Origin: Xanthobacteraceae bacterium
GTDB taxonomy: Bacteria > Pseudomonadota > Alphaproteobacteria > Rhizobiales > Xanthobacteraceae
Length of the DNA stretch: 6,820 nucleotides
Assembly (NCBI GenBank): GCA_030043285.1
Contig: JASHXZ010000751.1
Coordinates: forward strand, 1-6,820
Direction: 5' to 3'
Part shown: piece after piece, positions 5,954 through 6,820 of the stretch
Layout of the letters: the number at the start of each line of letters is the position of its first letter
Position numbering within the stretch: position 1 is the stretch's first letter
Program-made: the position numbers and the translations under genes
The notes under the pieces: generated by a model
What the model was told of the DNA's origin: nothing
The model's input: only the letters and a program-made list of their open reading frames with translations
The model's database searches: none

Positions 5954-6085
5954 CCGTCGATCGCAATGGCTAGCCTTGCTTCCGAACAAATCAGCTGTCA
6001 AGGGCGCGAAGCGCCGCCTTCGGCGGTCAAAGACCCTTGACAGCTGATTTGTTCGGAAGCTTTTTGCAGCCATTGCGATCGACGG
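5954..6085. repeat. Nested long inverted repeat (18-bp outer and 27-bp inner perfect arms)
   Basis: The outer arms are CCGTCGATCGCAATGGCT (5954-5971) and its exact reverse complement at 6068-6085. Inside them, 5978-6004 and 6034-6060 are exact reverse complements over 27 bases, each carrying CAGCTG and ending in CAAGGG/CCCTTG. The arms are separated by short unpaired pieces (5972-5977 and 6061-6067). The 29-base centre holds two more small hairpins: GCGAAGC at 6006-6012, a known very stable DNA mini-hairpin sequence, and CCGCC-TTC-GGCGG at 6014-6026. In all, 45 of 45 arm positions pair. No coding sequence is in it, and no transposase is nearby. It could be a MITE or REP-like non-autonomous element, a duplicated terminator, or a large RNA hairpin cut by RNase III. 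I could not check other copies. Confidence 0.9.
5978..6065 (+). terminator. Likely intrinsic terminator after the NMT1-like binding-protein gene
   Basis: The 27-base inner hairpin is followed directly by TTTTT at 6061-6065, the layout of a factor-independent terminator reading rightward, 76 bases after the stop codon of the binding-protein gene. On the other strand no T-run follows (AAGGCT), so termination should be one-directional. The stem is much longer than usual and its base, GCTTCC/GGAAGC, is only moderately GC-rich, so efficiency is uncertain. Confidence 0.6.
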
Positions 6086-6142
6086 GGGGAAGCGATGGCG
6101 GTTGGACCGAACGGATTTGAGTTCTAAGCCAGGGGAGTGAAC

Positions 6143-6820
6143 ATGAAGAGACTCATTGCACCAGCCGCTTGCACGCGCCGCCGCATCATCGCCGGCGCGC
6201 TCGCGGCCGGCGCAGCCGCGCCGGCGCTGTTGCGCGCCCGTTCGGCCAAAGCTGCGGCGTATCCGGAGCGGCCGGTCAAGTTCGTGGTGGCCAATACGCC
6301 CGGTGGGCCGTCGGATTTGGTCGGCCGCTTCGTCACCGCTGCGCTTTCGCAATCGACCGGCAAGACCTTCATCGTCGAGAACCGCGGTGGCGCCGGCGGC
6401 AATATCGGCATGGAATACGCCGCCCATGCCGAGCCCGACGGCTATACCATCCTGCTCGCCACCAACGCGTACTCGGTTAATTACGGCCTCTACAAGCATC
6501 TGCCATACGATCCGTACAAGGATTTTGTCGCGGTGTGCGAGCTCGCCACTTCGCCGAACACGTTTGCGGTGCGCGCCGAATCGCCGGCCAAGACCATGAG
6601 GGATTTCATCGCGCTCGCCCGCGCCAATCCGGACAAATACAATTGCGCGACGCCGCCAATCGGCACTACGGCGCAGCTGCAGTTCGCGTTGTTGAAGATC
6701 CGCGAGAAGCTGCCGCAGCTCGCCGATGTGGTGTTCAAGGGCGGCGGCGATGCGATCACGGCGCTGCTTTCGAGCACGGTGCAGATGACATCGGGCTCGC
6801 TGGCGCCTGCCCTGCCGCAC
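6143..6820 (+). CDS. Bug/TctC-type tripartite tricarboxylate transporter binding protein (3' end outside window)
   Basis: The frame starts at ATG 6143, with GGGGAG five bases upstream, and stays open through the last base: 226 residues of a family usually about 320-330 long. Bug proteins are periplasmic receptors that deliver carboxylates, amides or aromatic acids to TctAB-type carriers, though many are orphans. The N-terminus TRRRIIAGALAAGAAAPALL (11-30) has twin arginines before a hydrophobic stretch and a possible AKA cleavage site (35-37), so export by the Tat route is likely. Family motifs follow: YPERPVKFVVANTPGGPSDL (40-59), FIVENRGGAGGNIG (76-89), AEPDGYTILLATNA (96-109), LPYDPYKDF (120-128) and VVFKGGGDAITALLS (196-210), matching the family's VPYKGGGPALTALLG-type segment. 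It starts 58 bases after a nested inverted repeat, probably in a separate transcription unit from the NMT1-like gene. The ligand is unknown. The call for the family is firm. Confidence 0.9.
   Translation, partial: MKRLIAPAACTRRRIIAGALAAGAAAPALLRARSAKAAAYPERPVKFVVANTPGGPSDLVGRFVTAALSQSTGKTFIVENRGGAGGNIGMEYAAHAEPDGYTILLATNAYSVNYGLYKHLPYDPYKDFVAVCELATSPNTFAVRAESPAKTMRDFIALARANPDKYNCATPPIGTTAQLQFALLKIREKLPQLADVVFKGGGDAITALLSSTVQMTSGSLAPALPH

Noticed and set aside
5954..6085. CRISPR-like or tRNA-like structure
   Set aside because: There is a single palindromic unit without spacers or repeats in series, and the arms do not form a cloverleaf with tRNA consensus bases.
5846..6820. Minus-strand open frame of 324 codons running through the inverted repeat and the whole Bug gene
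   Set aside because: The plus-strand Bug protein has clear family motifs and a ribosome binding site; the antisense product is Arg-rich and crosses a palindrome, so it is a shadow.

Overview
The window is GC-rich DNA from a proteobacterium. It is most likely alphaproteobacterial, of a Bradyrhizobium/Rhodopseudomonas/Xanthobacteraceae type. That placement is inferred from strong third-position GC bias, a UbiG protein (ubiquinone-using proteobacteria), a twin-arginine-type Bug/TctC binding protein and an NMT1-like ABC binding protein, a mix typical of soil oligotrophs rich in uptake genes. No sequence comparison could be run, so the placement is tentative. No RNA gene, CRISPR array, transposase, integrase or phage gene was seen.

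Layout from left to right. (1) The C-terminal two thirds of a Gfo/Idh/MocA-family oxidoreductase (1-714), cut by the left edge. (2) A gene-free stretch of about 300 bases (715-1013). (3) A plus-strand pair: a selenium-binding-protein/methanethiol oxidase family protein (1014-2408) and, 30 bases later, a six-helix membrane protein of unrecognised family with several intramembrane histidines (2439-3077). (4) A minus-strand pair converging on it: a DCC-family (DUF393) CxxC protein (3913-4290) followed by a UbiG-type quinone O-methyltransferase (3115-3882). (5) Divergent from that pair, a small ArsR-type repressor (4422-4766). The two divergent genes share an unusually AT-rich intergenic region with three tandem 8-base TATATAA[C/T] units that overlap the best promoter -10 elements on both strands. 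(6) A secreted NMT1/SsuA-like ABC substrate-binding protein (4897-5901) with no transporter partner in view. (7) A nested inverted repeat of 132 bases (5954-6085) whose inner hairpin is followed by a T5 run, so it can act as a terminator. (8) The start of a Bug/TctC-type periplasmic binding protein with a twin-arginine-like signal (6143 to the right edge, still open).

How the parts may work together. The oxidase of C1-sulfur compounds and its membrane neighbour look like one transcription unit, possibly for methanethiol breakdown and handling of a metal or of the products; this is inference. The ArsR-type protein probably controls itself and the DCC-UbiG pair through the AT-rich repeats, linking a thiol-redox-like protein to quinone methylation. 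The two binding proteins at the right belong to two different transporter classes and sit next to each other without membrane components, as is common where binding-protein genes are scattered in such genomes.

Nothing here is a clear new defence or mobile system. The most unusual items are the nested inverted repeat, the triple-repeat operator between arsR and the DCC-ubiG pair, the unrecognised membrane protein paired with a signal-less methanethiol oxidase homologue, and a Gfo/Idh/MocA protein whose catalytic histidine position appears to hold tyrosine.
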